In this document: positions 62,116-64,000 of the stretch, piece after piece
How positions within the stretch are numbered: position 1 is the first letter of the stretch
How the letters are laid out: every line of letters starts with the position of its first letter
DNA from: Candidatus Binatia bacterium
Lineage (GTDB): Bacteria > Desulfobacterota > Binatia > HRBIN30
Assembly: GCA_026415395.1 (NCBI GenBank)
Contig: JAOAHD010000021.1
Location: 1-64,000 of the forward strand
Length of the DNA: 64,000 nt
Direction of reading: 5' to 3'
The notes under the pieces: generated by a model
Database searches by the model: none
Seen by the model: the letters and a program-made list of their open reading frames with translations, nothing else
What the model was told of the DNA's origin: nothing
Program-made: the position numbers and the translations under genes

Positions 62116-64000
62116 ATGCTTTTTCGTAGTGATAAGAAGGACGGCCCACCAATGACGCGTGTCCCGCTGTTGCCGTTGCGCGACATCATCGTGTTCCCGC
62201 ACATGGTCGTGCCGCTATTCGTTGGCCGCCAAAAGTCGATCCGAGCCCTGGAAGAGGCGATGGGTGGGTCAAAACTTATCCTCTTGGCCGCGCAACGTGA
62301 TGCGAAAACGAACGATCCATCGGAAAACGACATCTATCCTATGGGCACGGTTGGCTCCATCGTGCAAATGCTTCGATTGCCCGATGGCACCGTGAAAGTC
62401 TTGATTGAGGGAAAGCGGCGCGCGCGCATTCAGCGCTTTTTGCCCCAGTCGGACTTTTTGCTTGTAGAGGTCGAGGAGATCGAGGAACGGTGGGAAAAGA
62501 GCACCGAAATTGAAGCGCTGTTACGCTCGGTGATTTCGACGTTTGAAGTATACCTAAAGTACAACAAGAAGATCCCGCCAGAGATGTTCAGTTCCATCTC
62601 GTCGATCGATGATCCGTCGCGTTTAGCGGATACGATCGTGGCCCATCTCGGGGTGAAGTTAGAAGACAAGCAGAGTTTGCTCGAAACGACGGACCCAGCG
62701 GAACGGCTGGAAAAGGTTTTGGGCCTGCTTCGTTCGGAAATTGAGATCTTGGAGGTCGAGAAACGGATCCGCACGCGTGTCAAGAAACAGATGGAGAAGA
62801 GCCAAAAGGAGTATTACCTGAACGAGCAAATGCGTGCGATTCAGAAAGAACTTGGCGAAAAGGACGAGTTTCGCACCGAGATCCAGGAGTTGGAGGAGAA
62901 GATTAAGCAAAAGAAGCTATCTGCGGAGGCGCGCGATAAGGTAGAGCGTGAGCTGAAGAAGCTCAAAATGATGTCGCCGATGTCCGCCGAGGCCACTGTG
63001 GTGCGAAATTACATCGATTGGATCTTATCTCTCCCGTGGCACGAGTACACGGAAGATAAGCTGGACATCGCCGAGGCGGAGAGGGTTTTGGAGGAGGACC
63101 ATTACGGTTTAGAAAAAGTCAAGGAGCGGATTCTCGAGTACCTCGCAGTGCAGGCGTTGGTTGGGCAGACAAATAAAGGTCCCATCTTGTGCTTGGTGGG
63201 CCCGCCCGGGGTTGGGAAGACCTCGCTGGGGAAGTCGATCGCCAGAGCGACGGGGCGAAAGTTTGTCCGTGTATCGTTAGGTGGTGTGCGCGACGAGGCG
63301 GAGATTCGTGGGCACCGACGCACATACATCGGAGCTTTGCCTGGAAAGATTATTCAGAGCATGAAGAAAGCTGGGTCGTGCAACCCGGTTTTTCTGCTCG
63401 ATGAAGTCGATAAGATGTCGACGGACTTTCGTGGTGACCCCTCGTCGGCGCTGCTCGAGGTTCTCGATCCAGAGCAGAATTCGGCGTTCAATGATCATTA
63501 TCTGGATGTCGACTATGACCTATCCCGAGTCATGTTCATTACGACAGCGAACACGTTAGAGCGAATTCCGCGGCCGCTGCAGGATCGCATGGAGGTGATC
63601 CGGATACCGGGATACACGGATATTGAGAAGCTAAACATTGCAAGGAAGTATCTCGTTCCGAAGCAGCGCGAGGCGAACGGGCTCTCGGAGGAAAACCTGG
63701 AAGTCTCTGACAACGCGCTTTTGGGGATTATCCACCATTACACAAAGGAAGCTGGCGTGCGTGGGTTGGAGCGAGAGATCGCGACAATCTGCCGAAAGGC
63801 CGCTGTGGAAGTGTTGCGGTCGAGCCGTAAGGCCAAGGTGGTCGTAACGGCAAAGAATCTTCATCGATTTTTGGGACCGCCGAAGTATCGTTTGAACAAG
63901 GTTGATGACCAGCAACGGATCGGAGTTGCCACCGGGCTGGCATGGACGGAGTTCGGCGGTGAGTTGTTGGCAATCGAAGTCACTGTCATGCCCGGGAAGG
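62116..64000 (+). CDS. lon: Lon protease (3' end outside window)
   Basis: The first 628 codons are present; the peptidase Ser and Lys lie beyond the window. The LON substrate domain begins [20 protein letters not shown], a long helical domain follows, and the AAA+ domain starts near residue 330 with Walker [16 protein letters not shown] (about 361) and Walker [19 protein letters not shown] at the cut is the start of the peptidase domain. ATG at 62116, or ATG at 62152 with AAGGA upstream. It follows clpX by 18 bp. Confidence 0.96.
   Translation, partial: MLFRSDKKDGPPMTRVPLLPLRDIIVFPHMVVPLFVGRQKSIRALEEAMGGSKLILLAAQRDAKTNDPSENDIYPMGTVGSIVQMLRLPDGTVKVLIEGKRRARIQRFLPQSDFLLVEVEEIEERWEKSTEIEALLRSVISTFEVYLKYNKKIPPEMFSSISSIDDPSRLADTIVAHLGVKLEDKQSLLETTDPAERLEKVLGLLRSEIEILEVEKRIRTRVKKQMEKSQKEYYLNEQMRAIQKELGEKDEFRTEIQELEEKIKQKKLSAEARDKVERELKKLKMMSPMSAEATVVRNYIDWILSLPWHEYTEDKLDIAEAERVLEEDHYGLEKVKERILEYLAVQALVGQTNKGPILCLVGPPGVGKTSLGKSIARATGRKFVRVSLGGVRDEAEIRGHRRTYIGALPGKIIQSMKKAGSCNPVFLLDEVDKMSTDFRGDPSSALLEVLDPEQNSAFNDHYLDVDYDLSRVMFITTANTLERIPRPLQDRMEVIRIPGYTDIEKLNIARKYLVPKQREANGLSEENLEVSDNALLGIIHHYTKEAGVRGLEREIATICRKAAVEVLRSSRKAKVVVTAKNLHRFLGPPKYRLNKVDDQQRIGVATGLAWTEFGGELLAIEVTVMPGK

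Overview
The window is GC-rich, densely packed bacterial chromosome. No rRNA operon, prophage, insertion sequence or CRISPR array was seen. The gene set fits an aerobic, Gram-negative, deltaproteobacteria-like or Binatota-like lineage. The pointers are an aa3-type oxidase, an outer-membrane-type FkpA, the queA-tgt-yajC-secDF block, tig-clpP-clpX-lon, DUF1329, F420-type LLM and Ddn proteins, WS/DGAT acyltransferases, CaiB with acyl-CoA dehydrogenase, and secreted proteins with dockerin-like calcium loops. This placement is an inference from gene content; no rRNA is present to test it.

Layout. 1-7 kb: the end of a Thr/Pro-repeat surface protein, a universal stress protein, a compact coxBAC operon, a PQQ-type propeller lipoprotein and a dockerin-like secreted protein. 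7-12 kb: a TrpB2-type synthase, a WS/DGAT acyltransferase, an orphan rfbC, and a secreted cysteine-rich protein broken by a frameshift at a run of six G. 12-26 kb: FkpA, an alternative sigma-70 factor, PurU, leuCD, a membrane GAF protein, and the minus-strand operon ctpA / divergent deacetylase / xseA / xseB / ispA / tlyA. 26-33.5 kb: recJ and the queA-tgt-yajC-secD-secF operon. 33.5-41.5 kb: a TetR regulator with a palindromic operator candidate, a diiron ferritin-like protein, an FAD oxidoreductase, a macro-domain protein, DUF1329 and an ABC-F ATPase. 41.5-50.7 kb: a WS/DGAT-like protein that has lost its catalytic motif, two tandem dodecins lacking the usual flavin-contact residues, an O-methyltransferase, an LLM/Ddn/beta-hydroxyacid dehydrogenase cluster, acyl-CoA dehydrogenase with a CoA transferase, and queG. 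50.7-55 kb: a four-gene type IV pseudopilin operon ending in a very large PilX-like protein, followed by DUF3553. 55-64 kb: mobA, several small conserved unknowns, tRNA-Ser(CGA), tRNA-Leu(UAG), then tig-clpP-clpX-lon, with lon cut by the window end.

How the genes work together. Housekeeping blocks (Sec translocation, queuosine synthesis, protein quality control, leucine synthesis, isoprenoid synthesis) alternate with accessory lipid/CoA and F420-type redox genes and cell-surface or secreted proteins. The most unusual material is the TetR-diiron locus, the degenerate acyltransferase beside the Trp-less dodecins, the large PilX-like pseudopilin, the alternative sigma factor with altered -10 recognition residues, and the frameshifted dockerin protein. 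No single clearly new multi-gene system could be demonstrated from sequence alone.
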